Shown here: piece by piece, positions 17,381 to 26,641 of the stretch
Numbering within the stretch: position 1 is the first letter of the stretch
How the letters are laid out: the number at the start of each line of letters is the position of its first letter
From: Claveliimonas bilis
GTDB lineage: Bacteria > Bacillota > Clostridia > Lachnospirales > Lachnospiraceae
DNA length: 64,000 nucleotides
Reading direction: 5' to 3'
Assembly (NCBI RefSeq): GCF_030296775.1
Contig: NZ_AP027742.1
Location: 2,914,001-2,978,000, forward strand
The notes under the pieces: generated by a model
Databases searched by the model: none
Seen by the model: the letters and a program-made list of their open reading frames with translations, nothing else
What the model was told of the DNA's origin: nothing
Made by a program: the position numbers and the translations under genes

Positions 17381-18983
17381 AAATTCTTTTTCCTTTAATA
17401 AATACTTTCTGTACTTTTATCTTATCAATTTCCTCTTCCGGAATTTCAAAGATATTTCGATCCAGGACAACAAAATCTGCCCTGTATCCTCTTTTCAGCT
17501 GCCCCATCTCCGGAAAGCCAGCCGCTTTCGCCGACTCTCTCGTATATAGTTTCACCGCTGTCTGAATATCAACAGCCTGGTCCCTGCCGCAGTCTGTTCC
17601 GTCCCATGCTCTGCGTGTTACGGCTGCTTTTATACAGGGGAAAGGGTCAGATGGAACTGCCCACGATGTGGCCGGTGCATCGGTTGAAAAACACAGCTGC
17701 ACCTTTCTATCCAGCATCCGTTTTACCGGATAGCATTCTTTCATCCACTCTTTTCCCAGATTTTTCAGGTAGCTCTCGATCTCCGCATACATGAAAATCG
17801 GCTGTGTTACAAATGCAATTCCTTTTTCTGCCGCTTTTTGAATGCTTTCTTCAGAAGGATCTGTAATGTGCTCCACTCTTGCATATGGTAGATTTTCCTT
17901 GCCTTCCATCCAGTCATCCTCCAGGCAAAGCCTGTCTACCGCCCGTTTGATCGCCTTCCCGCCCATAGCGTGTACAGACAGCTGGCAGTGCTTTCTTTTG
18001 CAGAAGGAAACTGCCGACTCTACCAGCTCGTCTGAACAGACCGGCAATCCGTACTCTTCTGTCCGACCCAGATAAGGACGGCTCATCCAGGCAGTCCGTC
18101 CGGACACGCTTCCATCTCCGATCAGCTTAAGACCCGCTGCAAATATCTGCTGATCCCGGTCCCTCTTTTCTCCTGAAAGGTCGAAGTCTTTGTCTTCGGC
18201 AAAAAAATCCCACATATAGTAAATCCCGGTTTTCAGTTCCCAGCCCCGTTTTGCCGCTTCCTCATAAAGGGGATAATTGTCCCCTTTATCCAGGTTGCCC
18301 ATGTCTGTCACTCCCACAATTCCCTGCGAAAGAAGAAGCTGTCCCAGAGCTATCAGATTCTCTACCTTCTCTTCCCTGGTTGGAACCGGCATAAATGGCG
18401 TAACCAAATTTCTCGCATTCTCTTTCAGGACGCCTGTCGGTTCGCCGTCTGCATCACGCTCAATTTCTCCTCCCTCCGGATCCGGTGTATTCCTGTCAAT
18501 TCCGGCAATCTCCAGAGCTTTGCTGTTGACGCACCGGATATGACCGCAGGTGCGGATGATACAGACAGGCATATCGCTGCAGCCTTCATCCAGATCATAC
18601 CGGGTAAGCGCTCTTTGCTCCGCAAATTTCCCTTCGTCATATCCCCATCCTTCGATCCATTTCCCATCCTGCTTGTCTGCAAACTTTTCTTTCCTCACCC
18701 TCCGGATTTCTTCAATGAGTTCTGCAATAGAATTTACTCTTGGAGGGAGAGCCGATATCTGCTGCGAGAAATCTGCCAGCATCACAGGATGCATATGTGC
18801 ATCGATCAGTCCCGGTATGACGCACGCTCCATTGAGATCCACTCTTTCATAACTGCAGGAAGGCATCTCCGCCCGCCTGCCGATCCACGCTATTTTCCCT
18901 TCTTCCACGATCATGGAATCCGCATAAAGATTTTCGTCATCAGATGTAAAAATTCTGGCATTTTCAAAAATTTTATTTTCCAT
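17370..18983 (-). CDS. Amidohydrolase, YtcJ-like
   Basis: A 537-residue metal-dependent hydrolase of the Amidohydro_3/YtcJ group. The metal motif is GLIDAHMHPV (about 57-66). Further ligands appear to be in QLSVHAMGGKAI (His), VEHITDPS (His) and CFSTDAPAT (Asp). The C-terminal RGYRADFVVLDRNIFEIP closes the small beta domain. Enzymes of this group hydrolyse amide or ester bonds in varied small molecules; the substrate is unknown here. It lies 32 bases after the BrnQ gene and overlaps yitT, suggesting a three-gene operon for taking up and processing amino-acid derivatives. Confidence 0.82.
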   Translation of the reverse strand: MENKIFENARIFTSDDENLYADSMIVEEGKIAWIGRRAEMPSCSYERVDLNGACVIPGLIDAHMHPVMLADFSQQISALPPRVNSIAELIEEIRRVRKEKFADKQDGKWIEGWGYDEGKFAEQRALTRYDLDEGCSDMPVCIIRTCGHIRCVNSKALEIAGIDRNTPDPEGGEIERDADGEPTGVLKENARNLVTPFMPVPTREEKVENLIALGQLLLSQGIVGVTDMGNLDKGDNYPLYEEAAKRGWELKTGIYYMWDFFAEDKDFDLSGEKRDRDQQIFAAGLKLIGDGSVSGRTAWMSRPYLGRTEEYGLPVCSDELVESAVSFCKRKHCQLSVHAMGGKAIKRAVDRLCLEDDWMEGKENLPYARVEHITDPSEESIQKAAEKGIAFVTQPIFMYAEIESYLKNLGKEWMKECYPVKRMLDRKVQLCFSTDAPATSWAVPSDPFPCIKAAVTRRAWDGTDCGRDQAVDIQTAVKLYTRESAKAAGFPEMGQLKRGYRADFVVLDRNIFEIPEEEIDKIKVQKVFIKGKRIYEI

Positions 18984-19015
18984 TTTATCCTCCCCTGTTC
19001 TTTTTTCTGTGATTC

Positions 19016-20353
19016 TTATCTTCTGCTGCTCTTGTCTTTATCTGCAAAATTTCCCCACAGCGCTCCCACTGCAAATCCGATTATTGTAGGAATCAGCCAT
19101 GCGAAACCTTCCTTTGCCAGAGGAATTTTATAAACCCTCTCCATCACTCCGGAAATATCCGCTTTTAGAAGTCCTGAGGCGTGAGCAACATTTAAAGCGT
19201 CAAAAACAGACATCAGCGCCGCCATAAAGACAGAGCCCTTCCACGCCCCGTCATTGGGAACATACTTTTTCAGTAAGCCGAGAAATGTCATAACTACTGA
19301 CATCGGAAACAGCACAGTAAACAAAGGTCCGGAAATAGCAAGCACATTGCTGACTCCTGTAGATGATACGAAGAAAATGGCTGCTGTAATGAGAAGTGCC
19401 GCCAGCTTATAGGACAGCTTCCCTTTCGTCCATCCTTCCACCCACTCTCCTGTTGTGGCGATCATTCCCACCGCGGTTGTCAGACATGCAAAAATAACAG
19501 CCAGCGACAGTACCACACTGCCTCCATAACCGGCCATCCGCCTTACCAGGTCAGTTAAAAGAAAGGTAGTATCCACATCCGCCGGGTAAATTTTTGTTCC
19601 CTGCGCGCCCAGATACGCAAGCCCGCCATACACAACAAAAAGAAGCGCAAAACCGACAGCTATGATACCAAACATGGCCTTTTTATATTCCTTTCTTTCC
19701 GTATAACCTTTATTCCGGAACGCTTCAATAAATATCCCGGCACAGATGATTCCCGTTCCTACATCTCCGGTATTATACCCGGTCAGAAATGCATTGACAA
19801 ATGCCTCTGTTCCGCTTGTGATCTCCCCTTCCCCCAGCCTGTCAATGGGGTGAACAATTGCCAGAATGATCACTGCAACCAGGCTGACCAGAAGAAGCGG
19901 CGTAAGGTAATTCCCTATCTTATCTATTACACTTGACTTATTCATGGCGAAATAGTAGGACACAGCAAAAAATAACAGCAGAAAACCAATTCTCACGTAA
20001 GACGGCATGCTGCCAAAGATTCCTTCCAATCCCGATTCATAGGCAACGCCCCCGCATCTTGGGATCGTTCCGAATATTACTGCCAAAAGACCGATCCCCA
20101 TATAGAAATAGTGCCACCATGGCGTAACATGGCGCATCATATCCTTCAGGTCATATCCTGTATTCCCCACAGCTGCCACCGCCATCATAGGAAACAGGAT
20201 ACCGGTAAGGGCAAGGCCTGCCATGGCCGCCGGTACATACTGTCCCGACAAAAGACCTACCTGAGGCGGAAATATAAGATTTCCCGATCCGAAAAAGACG
20301 GCAAACAGTGCAAAACCCGTAATTAAAATGTCCTTTCTCATATTCTTTTTCAT
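19016..20353 (-). CDS. brnQ: Branched-chain amino acid transport system II carrier protein
   Basis: A 445-residue LIV-II carrier with about 12 membrane segments. It has the family opening FALFAVFFGSGNLIFPPQVG, followed by GIIPMMAVAAVGNTG-like and VYGGLAYLGAQGTKIYP segments. BrnQ imports Leu, Ile and Val with sodium or protons. The start is preceded by CGAAAGGAAAG within a repeat-containing leader (20378-20502). It is probably the first gene of an operon with the amidohydrolase and YitT genes. Confidence 0.92.
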   Translation of the reverse strand: MKKNMRKDILITGFALFAVFFGSGNLIFPPQVGLLSGQYVPAAMAGLALTGILFPMMAVAAVGNTGYDLKDMMRHVTPWWHYFYMGIGLLAVIFGTIPRCGGVAYESGLEGIFGSMPSYVRIGFLLLFFAVSYYFAMNKSSVIDKIGNYLTPLLLVSLVAVIILAIVHPIDRLGEGEITSGTEAFVNAFLTGYNTGDVGTGIICAGIFIEAFRNKGYTERKEYKKAMFGIIAVGFALLFVVYGGLAYLGAQGTKIYPADVDTTFLLTDLVRRMAGYGGSVVLSLAVIFACLTTAVGMIATTGEWVEGWTKGKLSYKLAALLITAAIFFVSSTGVSNVLAISGPLFTVLFPMSVVMTFLGLLKKYVPNDGAWKGSVFMAALMSVFDALNVAHASGLLKADISGVMERVYKIPLAKEGFAWLIPTIIGFAVGALWGNFADKDKSSRR

Positions 20354-20377
20354 TTTATCTTTCCTTTCGCTTCGCTA

Positions 20378-20502
20378 CATGACGGCCGCTTGCCCGGCTT
20401 ATCTGTTCGATACCGCAGGCAGCTCACGGCAAAGCCGTTCGCTGTCCGTTGCCAGGCAAATGTCCGTTCATGCAAGCATGACGGCCGCCTGCCTGGCTTA
20501 TC
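20378..20502. repeat. 26-bp imperfect direct repeats in the brnQ leader
   Basis: CATGACGGCCGC(T/C)TGCC(C/T)GGCTTATC occurs at 20378-20403 and 20477-20502, with two mismatches and 73 bases between. On the minus strand the region is an open frame with the reading DKPGxRPSC at each repeat. I do not think it is a gene: it has no ribosome site, and it overlaps the brnQ leader. It looks like a dispersed intergenic repeat. Confidence 0.55.
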
Positions 20503-20533
20503 GCGCAAAATGAAGGGTACCTGTTCTGCATTC

Positions 20534-20576
20534 CATAGAACCAGGACACCCTTCACATTTTCCCGCATCATTTTAA
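20534..20576 (-). terminator. Possible hairpin terminator downstream of the HD gene
   Basis: On the minus strand GAAGGGTGTCCTG and CAGGTACCCTTC can pair, with an 18-base loop, about 30 bases after the HD-domain stop codon. No strong U-run follows. The boundaries are approximate. Confidence 0.35.
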
Positions 20577-20603
20577 CATATTATTCTCTGTGGCTTTATT
20601 TTT

Positions 20604-21374
20604 TCACATATTCAGCCGTCCGTCAATATACTTCTCCAATTCTTCTGAAATCTTCCGCATTGTAGCCTTTGTCTCCGGGTTTGAATATGGAATCCTCCCT
20701 GCTATTTTTCCCACATAATTATTTTCTTTTACAATTTCCAGGCTTTCTTTAAAATTAAGATCATAAAAGTACGCCAGATAAGATACCCAGAAATCCATAT
20801 CCGTTATCCGGTCCGAGGACAATATACTCTTCCCTTTTAAAATATCATCACGAACCTTTTCTGTAATCTTCTGTTCTCCAATTTCCTGTGCTGAAGCATT
20901 CATAAACGTTTCCAGCGGATCCTCTAATTTTACACGACAGTTATCCAGTTTATCTGCATCACGGATCAATCTGGCATGAAGCAAAGTCCTCTGATCTTCT
21001 ATGCCGGACAAAATATAGTCACTGTGTTTCCGGATAGCCTCTTCTATAATAGAATCCCAGGTATCCTCCTCCAGAAAGCGCCGGATAAGCCCTCCTTTAA
21101 AAAGAATATCCGCTCCATATGCCGCATGATCCATTGTTTCCGGCAAAAAGCTGTCATACCGCTTCAACTGTTCAAATCTTCCGATATCATGAAGAAGAGC
21201 GATCATCTTCGCAAGTTCCCTGTCCTCTGCCGAAAGTCCCATCCTTTCTGCAATCTGGCCGCTTCTTGCCACAACACCATATGTATGAGTAATCTTCAGC
21301 TTTACTTTGCCGTCTGTCCGGTCATAATCATTCAGATACTGCTCAAATTCCATCCTTGCCTGATTATAGTCCAT
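20604..21374 (-). CDS. HD-domain phosphohydrolase
   Basis: A 256-residue soluble HD-superfamily protein. The first metal His is in KITHTYGVVAR, the HD pair in IALLHDIGRFEQ (about 58-69), later ligands in MDHAAYGADIL and IRKHSDYIL, and the last Asp in LIRDADKLDN. This is the complete set of a metal-dependent phosphohydrolase. ATG 21374 was chosen because AGAGGAGAAGGCAGC precedes it; the frame extends 24 codons further up without support. It is flanked by the MFS gene 76 bases upstream. The substrate is unknown; nucleotide or cyclic nucleotide cleavage is usual for the superfamily. Confidence 0.82.
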   Translation of the reverse strand: MDYNQARMEFEQYLNDYDRTDGKVKLKITHTYGVVARSGQIAERMGLSAEDRELAKMIALLHDIGRFEQLKRYDSFLPETMDHAAYGADILFKGGLIRRFLEEDTWDSIIEEAIRKHSDYILSGIEDQRTLLHARLIRDADKLDNCRVKLEDPLETFMNASAQEIGEQKITEKVRDDILKGKSILSSDRITDMDFWVSYLAYFYDLNFKESLEIVKENNYVGKIAGRIPYSNPETKATMRKISEELEKYIDGRLNM

Positions 21375-21449
21375 GCTGCCTTCTCCTCTTCCGCCCCGCT
21401 TCAAACGATTTCTTAAGTCCGCTGACAGCGGTATTTTATCTTCCACCTA

Positions 21450-22661
21450 TTATAGACGATATGTTCCGGCAGAACAAGCATTTCTGCGGAAGACAGATAT
21501 TACATTCTGCAGTCTTTCATGCATATACAGCATGATACACAAAATGGCCAGCAAATAAAAAGGGAAAAGGGAAATACTGATATGATTTGCCATCAGCCCG
21601 AATACCGGCGGCATAAGGCAGGTTCCCACATAAGCAAACGCCATCTGGACACCGATCATGGCCTGGGATTTATCCGCCCCAAAGTACCCCGGGGTAGAAT
21701 GAATAATAGACGGATAAATGGGCGCACAGCCAAGGCCGATAAAAATCAGTCCCAAAAGCGCGCTTCCATTTCCAAACGGAAGCAAAAGCAGGATAATTCC
21801 AAACAGAATAATCCCCTGCCCCAGCCGTATCATCTGTCTGTCATTCAATTTCAGCGTCAGGAACCCGGACAGCCCTCGTCCCACTGTAATTCCGATAAAA
21901 AACAGACTGGCAAAATTCGCGGCAGTTTCCGAAGGAAGTCCTTTATGCAGTACCAGATAACTGCTGGCCCAAAGGCCGGTTGTCTGCTCCAGAGCACAAT
22001 AACAGAAAAAAGTAATCATAATTTCTTTGGCTCCGGGAATCCGTATGATCTGAGGCAGTGTCAGAACTTCTCCTTGTACCGTCCTCTCTTCCGCCTTGTC
22101 TTCTCCTCCGGCAGCGGACTTTGGCCAAAGAGGAAGACTAAAAAACAAAACAGCAGTTAAAATCAGCTGGAGAAACGAAATATAGCGGTACCCCATATTC
22201 CATCCCTGTCCGTGAAACAACGCAAATCCCATAATGTAAGGGCCGACAGACGCACCTACTCCCCACATACAATGAAGCCAGCTCATATGACGGCTGGCAT
22301 AATGAAGCGCCACATAGTTATTCAACGAAGCATCCACACAGCCCGCCCCCAAACCATAAGGAACAGCCCAAAGACACAGCTCCGCAAAAGAATGACTGAT
22401 AGAAAATCCAAACAATGCCGCTGCAGTCAGTAATACACTGAAAGCCGTTACTTTCCCTGTTCCCATCTTCCTGGTAAGGCGGTCACACTGCAGACTGGAT
22501 ACGATCGTCCCTGCTGCAATGATCATGGAAACAATTCCTGCATAAGAAACCGGAACCGAAAATTCCGGATACATACTGGGCCACGCGGAACCCAAAAGGG
22601 AATCCGGCAGCCCCAGACTGATAAATGCCAGATAAATAATCGCTAACAATAATTGAAACAT
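21450..22661 (-). CDS. Major facilitator superfamily transporter
   Basis: A 403-residue, 12-segment MFS protein. The first segment opens LAFISLGLPDSLLGSAWP, a pattern seen in the FucP/YbjJ-like sugar branch. The cytoplasmic loop motif between segments 2 and 3 is DRLTRKMGTGK, and segment 5 has CMWGVGASVGPYIM. Segments 7-12 are intact up to LFPFYLLAILCIMLYMH. The start follows CAGGAGGAAAACA. It is divergent from the AraC gene at 22852, which may control it. The cargo is unknown. Confidence 0.85.
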   Translation of the reverse strand: MFQLLLAIIYLAFISLGLPDSLLGSAWPSMYPEFSVPVSYAGIVSMIIAAGTIVSSLQCDRLTRKMGTGKVTAFSVLLTAAALFGFSISHSFAELCLWAVPYGLGAGCVDASLNNYVALHYASRHMSWLHCMWGVGASVGPYIMGFALFHGQGWNMGYRYISFLQLILTAVLFFSLPLWPKSAAGGEDKAEERTVQGEVLTLPQIIRIPGAKEIMITFFCYCALEQTTGLWASSYLVLHKGLPSETAANFASLFFIGITVGRGLSGFLTLKLNDRQMIRLGQGIILFGIILLLLPFGNGSALLGLIFIGLGCAPIYPSIIHSTPGYFGADKSQAMIGVQMAFAYVGTCLMPPVFGLMANHISISLFPFYLLAILCIMLYMHERLQNVISVFRRNACSAGTYRL

Positions 22662-22755
22662 TGTTTTCCTCCTGTCTGCTCCGGACTGCTTTGGATGTCC
22701 CCGCTCCGGCAGCCCGTCATACTTTCCGTCTCATAATATTAGCGACTTTTTCCTG

Positions 22756-22784
22756 TTGAAACAACCCAATTTTGGACATATAAT
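22756..22784 (+). promoter_or_regulatory. Sigma-A-type promoter of the araC-like gene
   Basis: TTGAAA (22756-22761), a 17-base spacer and TATAAT (22779-22784) lie 68 bases before the AraC-type start codon. Spacing and boxes are close to consensus. Confidence 0.7.
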
Positions 22785-22851
22785 ATAAAAAAACCGACAA
22801 TTGCAACAATAACGGATTTTGTAATACAAACCTGGAAAAGGAGGAACTTTT

Positions 22852-23748
22852 ATGGCGCTTCACGAATGCGGGCTGAATCTGAACCGGGGATTAAAAGAAC
22901 TCCAGATGCATGGCACCTTAGATTTCCCCTGTGCCGGTTATGCCGCTTTCTATACCGACAATCCGGAAGATACGATACCATGGCACTGGCATGAGGAAAT
23001 GGAATTAGTCTATGCAGCAGAAGGAAGTATGGAAGTGCGAATCCCTTCCTCTTCTTTTTGCGTCAGGAAGGGGGACCTTTTTGCTATCAATTCCAACACC
23101 CTGCACTTTGCATCTTCCCTCGAAGGCTGTCTGCTTCACTCCCTTGTTTTTTCTCCCTCTCTTGTGACCGGAACAGACAACTCTGTCTTTGCAAAAAAGT
23201 ATGTGCACCCCCTCCTTTCCTGCCCGTCCTTCTCCGGCTTTTTATTCCCATCGTCAAAGTACCCGGAAATCATCCGGGATTTCTGCGCTGCCTTTGAGGT
23301 CATGAAAAAAGAACCGCCTGGATTTGAATTTATTGTGCGGGAAAAGCTATCTTGCATCTGCTTTTTCCTCTCCCAAAAATTCAAAGAAGAGATGGTCATT
23401 TCTTCTTCCACTTCAGGTCAAAATGATCTGCGTATCAAAAAAATGCTGGAATATATCCATCAAAATTATTCCAGCGAAATTACTTTACCGGAAATCGCCA
23501 GGACTGCTGATATCGGAGAGCGGGAATGTCTGCGCTGTTTTCAAAAAACAATCCAGACCTCCCCTATTCAATATCTGTTGAAATACCGGAGCATGCAGGC
23601 TGCAGATCTTCTCCTTCGGGAACCCGAAAGAAGTATTTCTGATATATCTGTTTCCTGCGGTTTTGACAGTCCGAGCAACTTCGCCAAAGTATTCCGCCGT
23701 TTCTATCACTGCACACCTCGGGAGTATAGAAAAATGCCTGCAATCTGA
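22852..23748 (+). CDS. AraC family transcriptional regulator with cupin domain
   Basis: A 298-residue regulator. The N-terminal half is a cupin-like sensor (about 25-110; WHWHEEMELVYAAEGSMEV gives the HxH...E pattern). The C-terminal half (about 195-298) is an AraC-type double HTH: ITLPEIARTADIGERECLR and the second motif SISDISVSCGFDSPSNFAKVF in two blocks. It follows AAAGGAGG and a clear promoter at 22756. It is divergent from the MFS transporter, whose gene is the probable target. The effector is likely a sugar or small organic compound; this is not shown by the sequence. Confidence 0.88.
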   Translation: MALHECGLNLNRGLKELQMHGTLDFPCAGYAAFYTDNPEDTIPWHWHEEMELVYAAEGSMEVRIPSSSFCVRKGDLFAINSNTLHFASSLEGCLLHSLVFSPSLVTGTDNSVFAKKYVHPLLSCPSFSGFLFPSSKYPEIIRDFCAAFEVMKKEPPGFEFIVREKLSCICFFLSQKFKEEMVISSSTSGQNDLRIKKMLEYIHQNYSSEITLPEIARTADIGERECLRCFQKTIQTSPIQYLLKYRSMQAADLLLREPERSISDISVSCGFDSPSNFAKVFRRFYHCTPREYRKMPAI

Positions 23749-23775
23749 CCGGAATCATCCGGCCGGATTACAGGC
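23730..23775. terminator. Bidirectional hairpin between araC-like and M19 genes
   Basis: TGCCTG...CCGG and CCGG...CAGGCA arms around AATCATC can form a long imperfect stem between the converging genes, overlapping the end of the AraC-type gene. Short T or A runs follow on both strands (AAAAAGAA on the plus strand, read as TTCTTTTT on the minus strand). Arm limits are approximate. Confidence 0.45.
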
Positions 23776-23792
23776 ATAAAAAGAAGGGTCTG

Positions 23793-24776
23793 TTATTTCC
23801 ATACTGTCTGAAAAACACGATAAAAATTTTTATAGGCAATGGCATCTAACTGTTCCTGATTATATCCTCTCTTTTGCAGCACTTCCAGAAGATTTCCCGC
23901 TTCCGCTTCATTGGAAATCCCTTTTCCACTGGGAGAGTCCAAATTGGAACTGAAAGAGCCAAGCGCCTCTTCTTCCAGATAATCGTCAAAATCAAATCCC
24001 AGACCGATATGCTCAATACCGATCAACTCTGCAATATACTCTACATGATCTGCAAGGCGCTCTACCGTTTGCTTCTCGCGATTTTCATCTATAAATTCCC
24101 GAAGACTGTTTATTCCCGTCAGCCCTCCTGTTCTCGCAATTTCTTTCAGCATATCATCTGACAGATTTCTCATGGCAGGACACACAGATCTGGCATTGGA
24201 ATGAGATGCGATCACCGGTCCCTGGGCCAGATTCATGATATCCCAGAATCCCTTGTCATTGATATGAGAGACATCCATCACCATCCCAAGTTCCTGGATT
24301 CTTCTTACCGCCTTTTCTCCAGCCTCTGTCAATCCTCGCCTTGGATCCCCCGGCCATCCGCTTGCAAGGGCATTCTCTTCATTCCATGTAAGCATGGCAT
24401 GCCTTACGCCAACCTCGTCATAAAAGTAATTGATCAGGTCTATATCTTCGCCGATCTGACTTAGCCCTTCCATTCCTGTCACTGCATTGATTTTTCCTGC
24501 TGCTGTTCCTGCTGCAAGGTCTGAAAATTTCTTCACCGGATTTAAAATATCTGACGCATCTTGAAGTTCGCACTGGATACTTTCTACAATCTCTTTTGAA
24601 CGTTTGACAGGATCTGCATCATACGGCGGATCGAGCCAGATAACGAATATCCCTCCGTTCACACCGCCTTTTTGGAATTTCTCCAGATGATACTTACGGA
24701 AAATATCTCTCTCTTTGTTTTTGATCCTTTTGTTGGTGACATCTGTCCATATGTCTCCATGACCGTCAAAAATCAT
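23793..24776 (-). CDS. Membrane dipeptidase family protein (peptidase M19)
   Basis: A 327-residue M19 (renal dipeptidase-like) metallohydrolase. Metal site residues: DGHGD (4-8, His-x-Asp), Glu in TGMEGLSQ, His in VMDVSHINDKGFWD, and His in VIASHSNARSVCP. The typical GLGFDFD segment lies near the C terminus. M19 enzymes cut dipeptides, including those with a D-residue at the C terminus. Here the gene ends the second PucR cluster, after a permease, an M29-like peptidase and a solute-binding protein. There is no signal peptide, so it acts in the cytoplasm. The substrate is probably a dipeptide or dipeptide-like compound. Confidence 0.88.
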   Translation of the reverse strand: MIFDGHGDIWTDVTNKRIKNKERDIFRKYHLEKFQKGGVNGGIFVIWLDPPYDADPVKRSKEIVESIQCELQDASDILNPVKKFSDLAAGTAAGKINAVTGMEGLSQIGEDIDLINYFYDEVGVRHAMLTWNEENALASGWPGDPRRGLTEAGEKAVRRIQELGMVMDVSHINDKGFWDIMNLAQGPVIASHSNARSVCPAMRNLSDDMLKEIARTGGLTGINSLREFIDENREKQTVERLADHVEYIAELIGIEHIGLGFDFDDYLEEEALGSFSSNLDSPSGKGISNEAEAGNLLEVLQKRGYNQEQLDAIAYKNFYRVFQTVWK

Positions 24777-24788
24777 ACCTTTTCCTCC

Positions 24789-25394
24789 TTATGCCTGCTC
24801 TCCGGCCGCATCGAAATCATCCCTTACTTTCTCTTCACGGAACATGACATATAACGGTCTGTAGTATGTCAGTGCAGGAGCAGGATACAACGTAACATTA
24901 TCGGACATAAGATATTCTTTCACGCCCTGATCCAGCACTCCGAAATCAACTTCACCGTCATAAATTCCCTTAAGGACTGCCGCTGCATCTGGAAATTCCA
25001 CTTTGCATGAAGCCGATAAGCTGTCGATCTCAGGACCATTTGCAAAATCTGCGATCACTCCCAGACGGTAGTTCTCCAGTTCCGAATAATTTTGAATGTC
25101 CTTTAATGTTTTATCAGCAGTCACCACTTCCGTTACAGCATCCCGAAGCTTCTTTGATAAATAAAATTTTTCCAGACGTTCCGGCGAATCCTGCGCCTGA
25201 AACAGAACATCCTGCTGGCCGCTTTCAAATTCAGGATAAATCTGATTCCAGGGTGCAATACAAACTTCCGTTTCATAGCCCGCTTTGTGAAGCCTTCCGG
25301 CAACAAGTTCATAATCTCTTCCTTTTACACATCCGTCCTTGTCAATATACTGATAAGGTGGAAAAGGATCTGCACATATTTTTAATTTTCTCAT
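24789..25394 (-). CDS. Solute-binding protein family 3 domain protein lacking a signal peptide
   Basis: A 201-residue protein with the fold of family 3 (amino-acid type) periplasmic binding proteins: LKICADPFPPYQYIDKDG at the start, GRDYELVAGRLHKAGYE, the hinge region YRLGVIADFANG, and DFGVLDQGVKEYLM. It is shorter than usual (about 240-270). No leader or lipobox precedes the mature-like domain, although AAAAGGAG sits right before the ATG. No ABC permease or ATPase gene is next to it. It may therefore be an intracellular ligand-binding or sensing protein, or an export-deficient relic. It lies 12 bases before the M19 gene in the PucR2 cluster. Confidence 0.72.
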   Translation of the reverse strand: MRKLKICADPFPPYQYIDKDGCVKGRDYELVAGRLHKAGYETEVCIAPWNQIYPEFESGQQDVLFQAQDSPERLEKFYLSKKLRDAVTEVVTADKTLKDIQNYSELENYRLGVIADFANGPEIDSLSASCKVEFPDAAAVLKGIYDGEVDFGVLDQGVKEYLMSDNVTLYPAPALTYYRPLYVMFREEKVRDDFDAAGEQA

Positions 25395-25423
25395 ATTGCC
25401 TTCTCCTTTTCATTTCTAATTTT

Positions 25424-25453
25424 AATGGCAGATGCGGTATCACATCTGCCATT
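25424..25453 (-). terminator. Hairpin between M29-like and SBP genes
   Basis: AATGGCAGATG (25424-25434) and CATCTGCCATT (25443-25453) are perfect complements with an 8-base loop. On the minus strand it lies 30 bases before the SBP start; no clear T run follows, so it may be a weak attenuating or stabilising hairpin. Confidence 0.5.
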
Positions 25454-25474
25454 TTATACAGCCAATCAACAGCT

Positions 25475-25518
25475 GCAGTGCCCAAAGCCAGTGGGGGCTT
25501 ATGAGCTTTGGGCGCTGC
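25475..25518 (-). repeat. Second inverted repeat after the M29-like gene
   Basis: GCAGTGCCCAAAGC (25475-25488) and GCTTTGGGCGCTGC (25505-25518) pair over 14 bases with one G-U. It starts 11 bases after the M29-like stop codon. No U-run follows; together with the hairpin at 25424 it makes a structured 135-base gap. Confidence 0.5.
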
Positions 25519-25528
25519 ATATACCCTG

Positions 25529-26575
25529 CTATTTCCCTAACTTTTTCGCTAACTCTGCCAGTTCAGGTTCAATAAATTTGCCATCTTCCAGAATCTTCTT
25601 GTCATCCAGATAAATTGTACAGTTCAGACAGATTCCGTCGATATGGCTCTTTGCTTCACGGGGAGCTCCTCCGGAATAGCAGGATCCCTGATGTCCGAAT
25701 CCCCATTCTGTACTGCCCCATACACGTTCGTCCTCTGTCGTGCATCCTTCCAGTTTTGCATTTGGATTTACTCCGTAACATACATGTGCAGCTATGTACA
25801 TATTCGGATCGTCCAGTTTCTTATAATAAGCGCGGAGAATATCTGCCTGCTCACCGCCTTTGATTTCCTGGATCCTTCCCTCTTTTACGATATAGGATAC
25901 CGGCTCTGTAAGGTGGCCAAGCTCTGCATCGCCTCCTCCGGAAATTGTTCCGTCAAATGCGATCACTCCTTCGATCGTCTCTTCCTTCGGAGCCCATCCG
26001 ATCTGTCCGATGAGGAAATGTCCTCCTGCAAAACTGTAATCGCATTCATTTCCGATCGGGCGGTTCGGATCATTTTCAAACGTTACATCCGTGCCTGCCG
26101 CATTGGTAATCCTCATACGTTTTGTCGCTCTTGTCATTTCAGTTAATCTGTTCTGGAATGCCTGCTGTGCCTCAAGATCCACTTCTCCGATACAACGTAC
26201 AATTCTCTCAATGCTAAGTCCGCCAAGCATAACCTGTCTTGTTCTTCCATTATTTACTGCCTTATCCCATATTGGAGAATACAGAAGCCACTGATCATTC
26301 ATTTCTACCCAGACATCTGTCTTATCCACACAGGCAATCAAAGGATCCGGAAGATAAGGCATTGTCAATGCGCCATATCCCTTCGGGGTGGAATGCCAGG
26401 CAACCATTGTTTTTGCTCCCAGCACTTCAGCAGCCTTTGCCATTTCTTCTACTACCCGGAAATCCGGTTTGGAATCTGCTGTAATCAGTACGCTTTCCCC
26501 TTTCTTTACCTGAATCAGATCATGCATCAATTTGTAACATGCATTTGCCAGTTCCAGTTCCATATAACTTGCCAT
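25529..26575 (-). CDS. M29-like leucyl aminopeptidase family protein
   Basis: A 348-residue member of the M29/aminopeptidase T superfamily, paralogous in design to the gene at 8174-9118. The N-terminal domain has SVLITADSKPDFRVVEEMA. Candidate metal-site loops in the C-terminal half are FDGTISGGGDAELGHLTEP, the conserved AAHVCYGVNPNAKLEG, EWGFGHQGSCYS and AKSHIDGICL. AAGGAGGACAATACT precedes the ATG. It sits 67 bases after the NCS1 permease gene. It probably hydrolyses the imported amide or peptide, though ring-cleaving relatives exist. Confidence 0.75.
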   Translation of the reverse strand: MASYMELELANACYKLMHDLIQVKKGESVLITADSKPDFRVVEEMAKAAEVLGAKTMVAWHSTPKGYGALTMPYLPDPLIACVDKTDVWVEMNDQWLLYSPIWDKAVNNGRTRQVMLGGLSIERIVRCIGEVDLEAQQAFQNRLTEMTRATKRMRITNAAGTDVTFENDPNRPIGNECDYSFAGGHFLIGQIGWAPKEETIEGVIAFDGTISGGGDAELGHLTEPVSYIVKEGRIQEIKGGEQADILRAYYKKLDDPNMYIAAHVCYGVNPNAKLEGCTTEDERVWGSTEWGFGHQGSCYSGGAPREAKSHIDGICLNCTIYLDDKKILEDGKFIEPELAELAKKLGK

Positions 26576-26641
26576 AGTATTGTCCTCCTTATATATAAAA
26601 TTTTATTTTTTACATTTTGCTTTTATTTTTAATTTCCAATA

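Noticed and set aside
20350-20571. 73-codon minus-strand gene between HD and brnQ
   Set aside because: It is built from a direct repeat and has no ribosome site; it runs over the brnQ leader.
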